A DNA stretch of 64,000 nt, taken from NCBI RefSeq assembly GCF_900155685.1, contig NZ_LT732548.1, forward strand, positions 3,363,100 through 3,427,099, read 5' to 3'. The notes under the pieces were generated by a model, which was given only the letters and a program-made list of their open reading frames with translations, ran no database searches and was not told the DNA's origin. Position 1 is the first letter of the stretch; each line of letters opens with the position of its first letter. Origin of the DNA: Paenibacillus bouchesdurhonensis. Its GTDB lineage: Bacteria > Bacillota > Bacilli > Paenibacillales > Paenibacillaceae. Positions 44,473-53,495 of the stretch are shown piece after piece. Both the position numbers and the translations under genes were made by a program.

Positions 44473-44916
44473 TTACCGGGCTTTCATGGCAAACCGGACT
44501 GTGGCAATTTCGTCCAGTTCGTTTTGTTCCCGAAGAAGCATTTCGTGCTGAAATTTGTTTTTGGCCTTTTCCTTCGCTTTGAGCCATACCTTTTCGTCAA
44601 GCATTTTACCGTTCAGAACAGCCTTCTTCTTCTCGACATTCACTTCTGCTCGCTGGATATCTCCCAACTTGATAGCGATGCAATTCTCTAAATAATCCAT
44701 GTATCGCTGCAATTCCTGAAGCTTGATCATCGATGCTTTATTCTCCATCTCTGACTGAATCGCCGTGAAGGTCCTCACTTTGTCTTCCTCCAGCAATTCC
44801 AAAGAGCGCTGCTCCGCCTGCAGTTGACCGACGGCAGCGGATAACATCCATTCAGCCTGCGTCTTCTGATTGGATTTCAAATCGACAACTTTCTGATAGA
44901 CGTAATGGAACCTCAT
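44473..44916 (-). CDS. fliJ: Flagellar export chaperone FliJ
   Basis: FliJ is the coiled-coil stalk of the export ATPase FliI. The 147-aa product is fully helical: MRFHYVYQKVVDLKSNQKTQ, a long Glu/Lys/Gln-rich pair of helices, and the end FQHEMLLREQNELDEIATVR. Length and position after fliI (10 bases) fit. Confidence 0.93.
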   Translation of the reverse strand: MRFHYVYQKVVDLKSNQKTQAEWMLSAAVGQLQAEQRSLELLEEDKVRTFTAIQSEMENKASMIKLQELQRYMDYLENCIAIKLGDIQRAEVNVEKKKAVLNGKMLDEKVWLKAKEKAKNKFQHEMLLREQNELDEIATVRFAMKAR

Positions 44917-44926
44917 CCTCTACTCG

Positions 44927-46246
44927 TCATCTCCTCGCAAATTCAGCAATTAAACGTTCCTGCACCTCTGACAATGTCGCCTTTTCATTGACTTTCTGCC
45001 TCGTAAAGCTCCATATGCTTTCGATGTAATCCAAGGCTTCATCAATATCATGATTCGAGCCCCTCTGATAGGCACCGATATTAATCAGATCCTCGGAATC
45101 TCTATACACCGCTAGCAGCCTCTTTAAATTATCCGCTGCTTCGCTTTGCTCTTCCGGCACGATATCCTTCATAACCCGGCTAATGCTGGCCAAAATATCG
45201 ATTGCTGGAAAATGGCCTTTGTTCGCGATATTCCGGTTCAGCACGATGTGTCCGTCTAAAATCCCTCTCACCGCATCGGCAATCGGTTCATTCATGTCAT
45301 CGCCATCGACCAGCACCGTGTAAAAAGCCGTGATCGAGCCGGTTGGCCCAGTTCCCGCCCGTTCCATTAACTTCGGCAAAGCCGCAAATACGGAGGGTGT
45401 GTAACCTCTCATTGCGGGCGGTTCACCAATGGCAAGTCCAACTTCGCGCAGCGCCATAGCATACCGTGTAACAGAGTCCATCATCAGCATGACGTTCAGT
45501 CCCCGATCACGAAAATATTCCGCAATCGTCGTAGCGATTAATGCGCCCTTCATCCGGATCAATGCCGGTTGATCCGATGTAGCAACGATGACAACGGATC
45601 GCTCTAGACCTTCCGGGCCAAGATCGCGCTCGATAAAGTCAAGCACCTCACGGCCACGTTCGCCGACGAGCGCAATCACGTTCACATCGGCCGCAGTGTT
45701 GCGGGCTATCATGCCCATGAGGGTACTCTTACCTACGCCGGAGCCCGCGAAGATTCCTACCCGCTGTCCTTTGCCGATCGTAAGCAGTCCGTCTATAGCC
45801 CTGACGCCGATATCAATCGGCTGTGCGACGCGCGGCCGATTCAACGGATTCATCGGTTTGTTATACGTTGAATAGTGTCCCATCCGGGCCGGAATAACCG
45901 AGCCATCCAGCGGCTCTCCAAGTCCATCAAGCACTTTGCCAAGCAGCTCCGAGCCGACCTGAACGGTTAACGGCTTGCCCGTGCCGACCACATCGCAACC
46001 CGGCCCGATGGATTGCAGCTCCCCCAGAGGCATGAGCAGCACCTTGTTATCCCGAAAGCCAACCACTTCTGCTTTCAGAGGTTCCGAGGATTTACTCGGA
46101 TAAATATAACAAAGGTCTCCGATGCTCGCATCCGGCCCCTCCGATTCAACCATAAGTCCGATAACCTGTGTAACTTTCCCGTTGATTCGAACCGGATCCA
46201 TTTGATGCAAATGATCAATATATTTCACTGTGTCAAGTTTCGTCAT
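44927..46246 (-). CDS. fliI: Flagellum-specific ATPase FliI
   Basis: FliI is the export ATPase, homologous to F1-beta. The 439-aa protein has Walker A GIFAGSGVGKSTLMGMIARN, ALVGERGREVLDFI, Walker B LNVMLMMDSVTRYAMALREV, and GYTPSVFAALPKLMERAGTG. ATG 46246 overlaps the fliH stop by 4 bases. Confidence 0.98.
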   Translation of the reverse strand: MTKLDTVKYIDHLHQMDPVRINGKVTQVIGLMVESEGPDASIGDLCYIYPSKSSEPLKAEVVGFRDNKVLLMPLGELQSIGPGCDVVGTGKPLTVQVGSELLGKVLDGLGEPLDGSVIPARMGHYSTYNKPMNPLNRPRVAQPIDIGVRAIDGLLTIGKGQRVGIFAGSGVGKSTLMGMIARNTAADVNVIALVGERGREVLDFIERDLGPEGLERSVVIVATSDQPALIRMKGALIATTIAEYFRDRGLNVMLMMDSVTRYAMALREVGLAIGEPPAMRGYTPSVFAALPKLMERAGTGPTGSITAFYTVLVDGDDMNEPIADAVRGILDGHIVLNRNIANKGHFPAIDILASISRVMKDIVPEEQSEAADNLKRLLAVYRDSEDLINIGAYQRGSNHDIDEALDYIESIWSFTRQKVNEKATLSEVQERLIAEFARR

Positions 46247-47088
46247 GAGCTTGTCCCCGGGTACTCTTCATTATCAAGTGAGATTCGCAGCAGCTCCTTC
46301 TTGATTTCAGCAAGCTGCGTATCTATTCTCGCATCTACGCTCCCAAATGCGGATCGGATTACACAACCGCGATCTTGAACTGTCGCATCAGGCAAAATTT
46401 GTAGATCAGCTTGCGAATCAATGACAAGATTGAGTTCTTCCCGTGCCGCCTGAACAAAAGCAAACTGAGCGGGGGAGACACAAAGCGTGATAACGCCTTG
46501 CTCTCTCTTTCTGGCCAAGCTTCTCTTTACCAAATCAAGCACATAATCAGGCTCAAGTCCCAATTGCTTATCGATCACTTTCTCAGCAATAGAGCAGCTT
46601 AATTCAACTACGAAAGGCTCCGCTTCTTGGATGATTCGTTCTTTCTCCGCATATGCTTGCTCCAAAACGGCACTTGCCTCGCCCATCATTTGTTCCACTT
46701 TCGCTTGTAGGGATTGTTCGGCTTGAAGTTTGCCCTCTTCATAGCCTTGACTAAACCCTTCTGATTTGAGAGCTTCAATCAAATGCTCGTCCTGCTCTCT
46801 TTGCTCCTGCCACCAGGATTCTATTTGCAGTTTAGCTTCTGCAAGCATATTCTCAGCCTGCTCTGAAGCTTCCCTGATTTGCCGTTCGGCAAACTCCTTT
46901 GCATCGCTTAGCATTTGCCGTCTTGTCTCCTCGGCCGCTAAATCCTCGGCGGAAACCGTCTCGACTGGTGCTTGTGAAATCTCATCATCTAATTGTTGAT
47001 CCTGAGGAGCTTCATACGATTTCCCCAGATTCAATTGTTTGAGAATGTCGACCGGAACATATTGGGACACCTTAATCAAATTAGACAA
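46243..47088 (-). CDS. fliH: Flagellar export ATPase regulator FliH
   Basis: FliH holds FliI in check and brings it to the export gate. The 281-aa product (from TTG 47088) has a Glu/Ala/Gln-rich coiled coil (~55-145) and the C-terminal V-type stalk-like domain (~150-270, VELSCSIAEKVIDKQLGLEP, LDLVKRSLARKREQGVITLC, DRGCVIRSAFGSVDARIDTQ). The ATG at 47097 is only two bases after GGAGG, whereas TTG 47088 is 9 bases after it. It overlaps fliG by 8 bases. Confidence 0.94.
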   Translation of the reverse strand: MSNLIKVSQYVPVDILKQLNLGKSYEAPQDQQLDDEISQAPVETVSAEDLAAEETRRQMLSDAKEFAERQIREASEQAENMLAEAKLQIESWWQEQREQDEHLIEALKSEGFSQGYEEGKLQAEQSLQAKVEQMMGEASAVLEQAYAEKERIIQEAEPFVVELSCSIAEKVIDKQLGLEPDYVLDLVKRSLARKREQGVITLCVSPAQFAFVQAAREELNLVIDSQADLQILPDATVQDRGCVIRSAFGSVDARIDTQLAEIKKELLRISLDNEEYPGTSS

Positions 47089-48097
47089 TGATGTCATCTC
47101 CTCCGCCGCGGGCTATGATAATTTCTCCGGCTTCTTCCAATCTGCGGATCGTGGCTACAATTCGAGTTTGAGCTTCCTCCACATCACGAAGCCGCACAGG
47201 CCCCATAAATTCCATTTCTTCTTTGAAGGTGTCCGACATACGCTTGGACATATTGCGGAATACTGCTTCACGTACTTCTTCACTAGCCACTTTAAGCGCA
47301 AGCTGCAGATCCGCATTCTCGATATCACGGATAATGCGTTGAATCGAACGGTTATCGATATTAACGATATCTTCAAATACGAACATCCGCTTCTTAATCT
47401 CTTCCGCCAGCTCTGGATCTTGAATTTCAAGGGAATCCAAAATCGTCCGCTCCGTACCGCGGTCGACACCGTTCAAAATTTGAACGATCGATTCGATACC
47501 GCCAGCGCTGGTATAATCCTGTGTCACCGTTGCGGACAGCTTCTGCTCCAGCACTCTTTCCACCTGAGAAATGACCTCCGGTGAAGTGCTGTCCATCATC
47601 GCAATTCTTCGCGCGACTTCCGCTTGCTTATCTTGCGGTAGGGAAGATAGAATCGCCGCCGCTTGCTCGAACTGTAGATAAGACAATACAAGAGCAATCG
47701 TCTGGGCGTTCTCATTCTGGATAAAGTTCAGAATTTGGTTAGGATCTGCCTTACGAGCGAAATCGAACGGTCTAACTTGAAGCGTCGCTGTCAAACGGTT
47801 AATGATTTCGAATGCTTTAGTAGATCCAAGAGCTTTCTCCAGAATTTCTTTAGCGTAATTAATGCCCCCTTGCGTAATATATTCTTGAGCAAGGCAAATC
47901 TGGTGGAATTCCGCCATTATCATATCTTTTTCGCTGCTATCCACTTTGCGGACGTTAGCGATTTCTAGTGTAAGCTGTTCAATTTCCTCATCACGTAAAT
48001 GCTTGAATATTTGTGCTGACACCTCAGGTCCGAGCGTAATCAGCAAAATAGCCGCCTTTTGTTTTCCGGTAAGACCAGGAGCCATCGTTTTTGACAA
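47081..48097 (-). CDS. fliG: Flagellar motor switch protein FliG
   Basis: FliG transmits torque from the stators. The 338-aa protein (from TTG 48097, preceded by AGAGGTG) has the N-terminal domain LTGKQKAAILLITLGPEVSA, the middle EHPQ-like segment LSYLQFEQAAAILSSLPQDK, and the C-terminal charged helix with VFEDIVNIDNRSIQRIIRDI and MSKRMSDTFKEEMEFMGPVR, VRLRDVEEAQTRIV. GTG 48106 is an alternative with no clear ribosome site. Confidence 0.97.
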   Translation of the reverse strand: MSKTMAPGLTGKQKAAILLITLGPEVSAQIFKHLRDEEIEQLTLEIANVRKVDSSEKDMIMAEFHQICLAQEYITQGGINYAKEILEKALGSTKAFEIINRLTATLQVRPFDFARKADPNQILNFIQNENAQTIALVLSYLQFEQAAAILSSLPQDKQAEVARRIAMMDSTSPEVISQVERVLEQKLSATVTQDYTSAGGIESIVQILNGVDRGTERTILDSLEIQDPELAEEIKKRMFVFEDIVNIDNRSIQRIIRDIENADLQLALKVASEEVREAVFRNMSKRMSDTFKEEMEFMGPVRLRDVEEAQTRIVATIRRLEEAGEIIIARGGGDDIIV

Positions 48098-48108
48098 TAC
48101 GTTCACCT

Positions 48109-49692
48109 CTACTCGTCTGCCAGCCAGGTGCGCAGCAAGTTAACGAATTCATCCGGCTTCTTCTTCGCCAGCGTCTCCAGCTGTTTACGCACTTGACTTT
48201 CGTTCGTAATAGTATCCAAGTTGATTGACGGGAATTCCGGAGTCAAAGGCAGCGGCAGCTCCTCTTCCTCTTCTTCCACATTTTTGCGGCGACGGAATAC
48301 AAGCGCTCCAATCCCTGCTCCGACTAACAGAACAGCCACTGCTCCTCCCCACACCCAAGGGTTGGAGAAGGTCAGACTTGAAGCTTTTTCTTCCGAACCG
48401 TGAAAAGTTTGTGAGAAAACTGAAACTTTTCGCTGCAGATCAGCGTCTGTATAAGTAGTGCCTGAATCCGCTAGATATGACCCCACGATATTCGTCAAAA
48501 TATTCTCAATCGCATCCCGGGTAGTTTGGTCTAAAGTATCTTGTCCAGCAGGTGGTTCAACAGCCACATTAATGGTTAAATCTTTAATGACGTATGGACT
48601 AGCTACGATATCCTTGGTAATACGGTTAACTTCATAGTTAATCGTTGAAGAGGATTCCTCTGAACTTACCCCAGAATTACTTCCTGCAGTAGGATAACCC
48701 GGTACGTCTTCCGTCCCAGTGCCAGGAATTCCGCTATCTGGATTTCCTTCACCAGTGTAGCTTTTTTGAATTCTTTGGGCGCTGATCTCAATCCCCCTCA
48801 TATTTTCGGTATCGACTGGGGTAACGAGATTGTTCTTCTCGATAATTTGATCAAAATTTAGCGTAGAAGCTACCAGCACCTCAATTTTGTCAGGACCAGT
48901 CAACTTCGAGAGAAATTGCTTTACGCTACGGCTTACGTCACTTTCAAATTTTTTCTGTAATGCCATATTTTCCTGTACGGCTGTTGTCAGGGAACCGATA
49001 TTCCCCCCTTGCCCTGTAGGCAAGAGAACCGTATCATCACTGGAAGAGATCGAAATATTTTCAATTGGAAGGTTCGGTATGGAAGTCTTCACGAGATTGA
49101 AATAACCATCTACCGCTTCCTGATTCGGGCGATATCCCGGTTTAAAACCGATGACAATGGAGGCAGATGCCTTCTGCTGCTCCTCCGGACTAGCAAATAC
49201 ATTTTCTTCCGGCAAGTTAATCAGGACTTTCGCATCTTGCACACCCTTCATGCGCTTGAGCAGCTGTTCTACTTCACCATTGAGTGCGCTTCTGTATTTC
49301 ACGCTAAATTCGTTATCCGTCATCCCAATCAGAGATGAGCTCTCATTGAATGCTTCCCAGCCGATCGAACCGTTCTTAACGATCCCTTGCGAGCCTACAT
49401 CGACTTTGACGCGCGATGCTTCCTTGCTAGGTACGGAGATGCTCGTTCCATCCGGGCTTAGCTTGTAAGGTATGCCGCTGGACTCAAGATGGCTCATAAT
49501 GCCGGCAGCGTCCGTGGTATCCAGATTCGTGAAGGCCACTTCGTATTCCGTTTTAGAAAACTGAATCGTTAGTAATATAATCGCCAGTAATATAATCGCA
49601 ATCGTCGATATTAATAGCGTTTTTTGTTTATTGCTAAAGTTATTCCAATATCCGGTTAGTCGATCCCGATATTGGGCGATTCTCTCATTCAC
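48109..49692 (-). CDS. fliF: Flagellar MS-ring protein FliF
   Basis: FliF forms the membrane ring on which the motor is built. The 527-aa protein has two membrane helices (~24-43 and ~444-465), ring-building motifs between them (YEVAFTNLDTTDAAGIMSHL, EGELE-like LNGEVEQLLKRMKGVQDAKV, SASIVIGFKPGYRPNQEAVD), and the C-terminal cytoplasmic FliG-binding tail (RKQLETLAKKKPDEFVNLLR, TWLADE). GTG 49692 has GAGGTG 6 bases upstream. Confidence 0.97.
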   Translation of the reverse strand: MNERIAQYRDRLTGYWNNFSNKQKTLLISTIAIILLAIILLTIQFSKTEYEVAFTNLDTTDAAGIMSHLESSGIPYKLSPDGTSISVPSKEASRVKVDVGSQGIVKNGSIGWEAFNESSSLIGMTDNEFSVKYRSALNGEVEQLLKRMKGVQDAKVLINLPEENVFASPEEQQKASASIVIGFKPGYRPNQEAVDGYFNLVKTSIPNLPIENISISSSDDTVLLPTGQGGNIGSLTTAVQENMALQKKFESDVSRSVKQFLSKLTGPDKIEVLVASTLNFDQIIEKNNLVTPVDTENMRGIEISAQRIQKSYTGEGNPDSGIPGTGTEDVPGYPTAGSNSGVSSEESSSTINYEVNRITKDIVASPYVIKDLTINVAVEPPAGQDTLDQTTRDAIENILTNIVGSYLADSGTTYTDADLQRKVSVFSQTFHGSEEKASSLTFSNPWVWGGAVAVLLVGAGIGALVFRRRKNVEEEEEELPLPLTPEFPSINLDTITNESQVRKQLETLAKKKPDEFVNLLRTWLADE

Positions 49693-49724
49693 AATTTCAC
49701 CTCATCCACAGCTTGCTAGTTTCA

Positions 49725-50036
49725 TTAAATTTGCGTACGCATAATCTCTTGATAAGCTTCTATCACTTTATTCCGAACTTGCGTAGTGAGCTGCAAACTT
49801 AACAGCGCCTGTTCTGAGGCGATCATGACCTGATCAATATTAGCTTGACCTAGGAGAAACTGTTCATTGAGTCGTTGAACGTTGTTTTCTTGCGCGGCGA
49901 CTCCGTTCAGAGCGTCAGTCAAATAAGAACTGAAACTTTGTATGGCTTCCGAAGGAGAAGTAACTACGGGTTTATGGGGTTCGGCTATTGTCTCTAATCT
50001 TTGAATGGTATTTAGGCTAAAATTGTTCTGTATCAA
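49725..50036 (-). CDS. fliE: Flagellar hook-basal body protein FliE
   Basis: FliE joins the MS-ring to the rod. The 103-aa product has the family region SFSSYLTDALNGVAAQENNV then LNEQFLLGQANIDQVMIASE, QALLSLQLTTQVRNKVIEAY, QEIMRTQI. TTG 50036 is preceded by AGGAG at 10 bases. It follows flgC by 35 bases. Confidence 0.95.
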   Translation of the reverse strand: MIQNNFSLNTIQRLETIAEPHKPVVTSPSEAIQSFSSYLTDALNGVAAQENNVQRLNEQFLLGQANIDQVMIASEQALLSLQLTTQVRNKVIEAYQEIMRTQI

Positions 50037-50071
50037 TTATTCCCAACTCCTGACTGCTTCAATTTGACTGA

Positions 50072-50521
50072 TTATTTACCGATTTGCAATGCCTTTGAAA
50101 TCATCGCTTTGCTTGCGTTCAATGCGGTGATGTTCGCTTCGTAAGAACGCGTTGCCGAAATCATATCTACCATTTCCTTCATCAAATCCACGTTCGGCAT
50201 ATAGACATATCCTTCACCGTCAGCGTCGGGATGCGTCGGGTCGTATACCGGCTTAAAAGGCGTCGGGTCTTCTGTAATCTGGGTAATCTTCACACCCTGG
50301 GTAGCGGGCTTCTGACCCATAGCCGCCTCCAAGGTACTTCCAAAGCTCACATTGTTCGGAGCCATAACAACCGTCTTGCGCCGGTACGGAACAGCTTGAC
50401 CGTTCTCCATGCTGGCTCGGGTCGTTCTCGCGTTGGCAATATTGGAGGAGATTACGTCCATCCGAAGGCGCTGCGCTGTTAGTGCTGAAGAACTAATATT
50501 GAAACTATTGCTAATTTTCAA
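50072..50521 (-). CDS. flgC: Flagellar proximal rod protein FlgC
   Basis: The 149-aa protein starts FNISSSALTAQRLRMDVISS then NIANARTTRASMENGQAVPY and has the C-terminal YVYMPNVDLMKEMVDMISAT with RSYEANITALNASKAMISKA. These are the rod-protein termini. TTG 50521 is preceded by AAGGGAG. It lies 6 bases after flgB. Confidence 0.96.
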   Translation of the reverse strand: MKISNSFNISSSALTAQRLRMDVISSNIANARTTRASMENGQAVPYRRKTVVMAPNNVSFGSTLEAAMGQKPATQGVKITQITEDPTPFKPVYDPTHPDADGEGYVYMPNVDLMKEMVDMISATRSYEANITALNASKAMISKALQIGK

Positions 50522-50527
50522 CGCTCA

Positions 50528-50935
50528 TTATCTCCCTTCTGTCGCCACGCGTTTCATCTTAATTTGGTAATTCAACTGCTCTATGTACGAATCGTACCGG
50601 AGCTTATTTTCCGCGAGCAAGCTCATCTCGCTATCGATGTCCACGTTGTTCAAATTGTTATTCATTGCTGTTCTGTCATCGACTGTGATTTTCGGCTCCG
50701 GTACGCTTCCGGAAGAACCTATGACAAAGTGCCTAGAATCGGTTCGGTATCCCCGTAGATTAGGCATTCCGCCATTCAATTCATTCTGTAACAAAGTCTC
50801 GAAAGATACGTTCGAACGCTTAAAATAAGGGGTATCCACGTTCGCTATGTTATCTGCTATCACTTGCTGCCTAGTACTGGCAGCCTGAATTGCGTTTTCG
50901 AGCCTGTTAAACCCTACGCCATTAAGAAGCTGCAT
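50528..50935 (-). CDS. flgB: Flagellar proximal rod protein FlgB
   Basis: The 135-aa protein, first gene of the fla/che operon, has the rod termini NAIQAASTRQQVIADNIANV, DTPYFKRSNVSFETLL and, at the end, NNVDIDSEMSLLAENKLRYD, SYIEQLNYQIKMKRVATEGR. ATG 50935 follows AAGGGGGATAGGA. Upstream is a 400-base AT-rich region. Confidence 0.97.
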   Translation of the reverse strand: MQLLNGVGFNRLENAIQAASTRQQVIADNIANVDTPYFKRSNVSFETLLQNELNGGMPNLRGYRTDSRHFVIGSSGSVPEPKITVDDRTAMNNNLNNVDIDSEMSLLAENKLRYDSYIEQLNYQIKMKRVATEGR

Positions 50936-51170
50936 CTTCCTATCCCCCTTAATTAATTAAATTTCCTCATTTTGATCCTCGACTCACAACTTATTCAACA
51001 TTCAATTGCAAATTCCTCTTTTTTCGACAATAAACCATTTCGATAGTCTTTCTATTGTCCTATTAGGTCAAAATATAGCTTAATGTCATATATCCTAAGT
51101 TTCAAGCAGATTCGACATTATTACAATAAGAAAAAAGCCCTATCTTTACAGATTTTAACGATTAAATATA

Positions 51171-51185
51171 CACTTTTTGAAAATT
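51171..51185 (-). promoter_or_regulatory. CodY-box-like site upstream of the fla/che operon
   Basis: On the minus strand AATTTTCAAAAAGTG matches the B. subtilis CodY consensus (AATTTTCWGAAAATT) at 12 of 15 positions. CodY represses the fla/che promoter in B. subtilis. AT-rich context raises the chance of an accidental match, so this is a candidate only. Confidence 0.35.
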
Positions 51186-51249
51186 TTTCAATATTTTTAT
51201 GAAAAATCAACATAATTAGGTATGACTATATGCCGATTAAACTTGTCGG

Positions 51250-51295
51250 AAAAAGCAGAAAGGCCGCCGTCCCATTTCCATGGGACTAACGGCCT
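51250..51295 (-). terminator. Rho-independent terminator after hslU
   Basis: Minus strand: AGGCCG pairs with CGGCCT (outer), and GTCCCAT with ATGGGAC (inner, perfect 7 bp, 4-base loop), followed by TTTCTGCTTTTT. It ends the topA-trmFO-hslVU side and isolates the flagellar operon from it. Confidence 0.9.
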
Positions 51296-51336
51296 CAAAT
51301 GGCTTCATTACTTCATGTTGTGATATCTCCAGCGAT

Positions 51337-52743
51337 CTATAGAATAAACTGGCTAAGGTCGCGATCCTGGGCAATATCACCCAGTTTCTCCCGTACATAT
51401 TCCGGCGTAACCGTCATTTTATCCAGAGTGAGCTCTGGGGCTTCGAACGATAAATCCTCCAGCAGCTTTTCTAGGATCGTATGCAATCGTCTAGCTCCAA
51501 TATTCTCAGTATTGGCGTTTACGGAAGCAGCAATTTTGGCGATTTCAGTAATTGCCTCCGGCGAGAAATCAATTTCAATATCTTCAGTACGAAGCAGTTC
51601 TGTATACTGCTTCGTCAATGCATTTTGCGGCTCGGTAAGGATGGACACGAAATCCTCCTGGGACAAACTGTTCAGTTCCACGCGAATCGGGAACCTCCCC
51701 TGAAGCTCAGGAATCAGATCCGAAGGTTTAGCGACATGGAAGGCGCCTGCCGCAATGAACAGAATATAGTCGGTTTTCACTGGGCCATACTTCGTCATAA
51801 CCGTCGAGCCTTCTACGATCGGCAATATATCCCTTTGCACTCCTTCGCGGGACACATCCGGACCTGAGCCGCCGCCGCCGCCGCTGGCTACCTTATCAAT
51901 CTCGTCGATAAAAATAATCCCCGACTGCTCGGCACGAGTTACCGCTTCCTGCACAAGCTCATCATGGTCAATCAGCTTGCTGGCCTCTTCCTGTGTAAGC
52001 ACCTTGCGCGCTTCCTTCACGGTCAGCTTCCGCTTCTTCGTGCGCTTTGGGAGGAGATTTCCGAACATTTCCTGCATATTCATTCCCATCTGGTCATTCC
52101 CTTGTCCTGCAAACATATCCAGCATCGTCGGCGCCGTATCTTCAACCTCGATCTCAACGGTATCGTCTTCCATTTGTCCCGCAGCCAGCTTGGCTCGAAT
52201 CTGGCGCCGGCTCTCGGCGATGGAACCGTCCTCCTGAGATTCCTCCGCCGTCGGAGTCTCACTCGCACCCTGATTTCCGAACAGCATTTCGAATGGATTG
52301 CGGCCGCTCTTCGATTTTTGATTTGAAGGAACGATAATCTGTACCAGCCGCTCGTTAGCTAGTTCTTCTGCCCTATCTTTTACTTTTTCAGTGCGCTCCA
52401 GCTTCACAGTACGAATCGCGGTCTCGATCAAATCGCGAACCATCGACTCCACGTCCCTGCCAACATAACCGACCTCGGTAAATTTGGTTGCCTCTACTTT
52501 GATGAAAGGAGCGCCTACAAGCTTCGCTAGACGACGCGCAATCTCGGTCTTACCCACGCCCGTGGGCCCGATCATCAAAATGTTTTTCGGCACGATTTCA
52601 TCCTGTACCTCCTCGCTGAGGAGACTGCGGCGATAGCGGTTACGCAGAGCGACTGCAACCGACTTCTTCGCTTGTTTTTGTCCGACAATATACTTATCCA
52701 ACTCAGCAACAATTTGTCTTGGCGTAAAATGACGATCCGTCAT
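51337..52743 (-). CDS. hslU: ATP-dependent protease ATPase subunit HslU (ClpY)
   Basis: HslU unfolds substrates and feeds them to HslV. The 468-aa AAA+ protein starts [20 protein letters not shown] and has Walker [21 protein letters not shown], the [14 protein letters not shown] pore segment, Walker [14 protein letters not shown], the intermediate I-domain (~110-245, charged, EEVE/DDTVE rich), sensor [15 protein letters not shown] and the C-terminal [12 protein letters not shown] tail ending in FIL, which activates HslV. ATG 52743 follows AAGGGGG; the longer open frame to 52848 is not used. Confidence 0.98.
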   Translation of the reverse strand: MTDRHFTPRQIVAELDKYIVGQKQAKKSVAVALRNRYRRSLLSEEVQDEIVPKNILMIGPTGVGKTEIARRLAKLVGAPFIKVEATKFTEVGYVGRDVESMVRDLIETAIRTVKLERTEKVKDRAEELANERLVQIIVPSNQKSKSGRNPFEMLFGNQGASETPTAEESQEDGSIAESRRQIRAKLAAGQMEDDTVEIEVEDTAPTMLDMFAGQGNDQMGMNMQEMFGNLLPKRTKKRKLTVKEARKVLTQEEASKLIDHDELVQEAVTRAEQSGIIFIDEIDKVASGGGGGSGPDVSREGVQRDILPIVEGSTVMTKYGPVKTDYILFIAAGAFHVAKPSDLIPELQGRFPIRVELNSLSQEDFVSILTEPQNALTKQYTELLRTEDIEIDFSPEAITEIAKIAASVNANTENIGARRLHTILEKLLEDLSFEAPELTLDKMTVTPEYVREKLGDIAQDRDLSQFIL

Positions 52744-52869
52744 GGTATGTCCCCCTTCGAAGGTTGAATTATTGGCCTGAAGCCCACGAAAAAAAGTCCG
52801 GTTCGCCGGACATTTAATCCGATGGACAGCTGACCTTAGCGTAATCAACGGCTTGAAAACAGCGTCACA

Positions 52870-53412
52870 TCAAAGTTCTTCGACAATTATGTTATTGTTT
52901 GTGTATACGCAAATTTCAGAAGCAACCAGCAGCGATTCGCGCGCGATATCCTTCGCTTCCAATTGAGCAGCATGGCGTTTAAGAGCCCGCGCCGCCGACA
53001 AGGCAAAATTCCCCCCTGAACCGATCGCCAGCACGTCATCATCCGGCTCAATGATTTCCCCTCCGCCGGAGATGAGGAGCATGCCGGTTTTATCCATAAC
53101 GATCATCAGCGCCTCCAATTTACGCAGCACGCGATCCTGTCGCCAGTCCTTGGCAAGCTCAACCGCAGCACGCTGCAGATTGCCATGATGCTCCTCCAGC
53201 TTTCCCTCGAACTTCTCAAAAAGAGTAATGGCATCGGCCACAGAGCCAGCAAAGCCAGCCAGTACCTCCCCACGGTATAAGCGACGAACCTTCTTTGCGG
53301 TCTGCTTCATAACGACGCTCTCGCCAAATGTAACCTGACCGTCACCAGCAATAGCTCCATTGCCGTTATGGCGAACAGCACATATCGTAGTAGCGTGAAA
53401 AGTAGGAATCAT
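52870..53412 (-). CDS. hslV: ATP-dependent protease peptidase subunit HslV (ClpQ)
   Basis: HslV is the double-ring peptidase driven by HslU. The 180-aa protein has the N-terminal nucleophile region [28 protein letters not shown], the proteasome-like [32 protein letters not shown] and [20 protein letters not shown]. Seven residues (MIPTFHA) precede the Thr8-Thr9 pair that aligns with Thr1-Thr2 of E. coli HslV. B. subtilis ClpQ has a similar extension but with Ser at position 2, used as the nucleophile; here position 2 is Ile. ATG 53412 has GGAGATGG upstream. Confidence 0.96.
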   Translation of the reverse strand: MIPTFHATTICAVRHNGNGAIAGDGQVTFGESVVMKQTAKKVRRLYRGEVLAGFAGSVADAITLFEKFEGKLEEHHGNLQRAAVELAKDWRQDRVLRKLEALMIVMDKTGMLLISGGGEIIEPDDDVLAIGSGGNFALSAARALKRHAAQLEAKDIARESLLVASEICVYTNNNIIVEEL

Positions 53413-53495
53413 TACAATCCATCTCCTCTGTATATGGGGTACCCGTATATCATTCTATGATAAACTTGCATAATCAATACTTCCAAGCAGCCATC

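Larger units (their letters stand above)
50936..51336. other. AT-rich intergenic region between hslU and flgB
   Basis: About 400 bases without a gene. It holds the hslU terminator (51250-51295), a CodY-box-like sequence (51171-51185) and a markedly AT-rich stretch (about 50940-51240) that should contain the fla/che promoter. I could not pick a convincing SigA or SigD promoter: several TTGAAA/TTGACC hexamers are present, but none has a good -10 at 16-18 bases. B. subtilis has codY here; no codY remnant is visible. Confidence 0.7.

Noticed and set aside
51121..51160. GGGCTTTTTTC on the minus strand looking like a second terminator tail
   Set aside because: No complementary arm upstream forms a stem, so it is only a T-run in an AT-rich region.
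51231..51242. SigD-like -10 element (GCCGATTAA) on the plus strand
   Set aside because: It points toward hslU, which is on the other strand, lacks a TAAA -35 at the right distance and differs from GCCGATAA. Probably chance.
53425..53455. GGGTACCC palindrome before hslV
   Set aside because: Only 8 bases symmetric; the flanks do not pair. No known regulator site matches.
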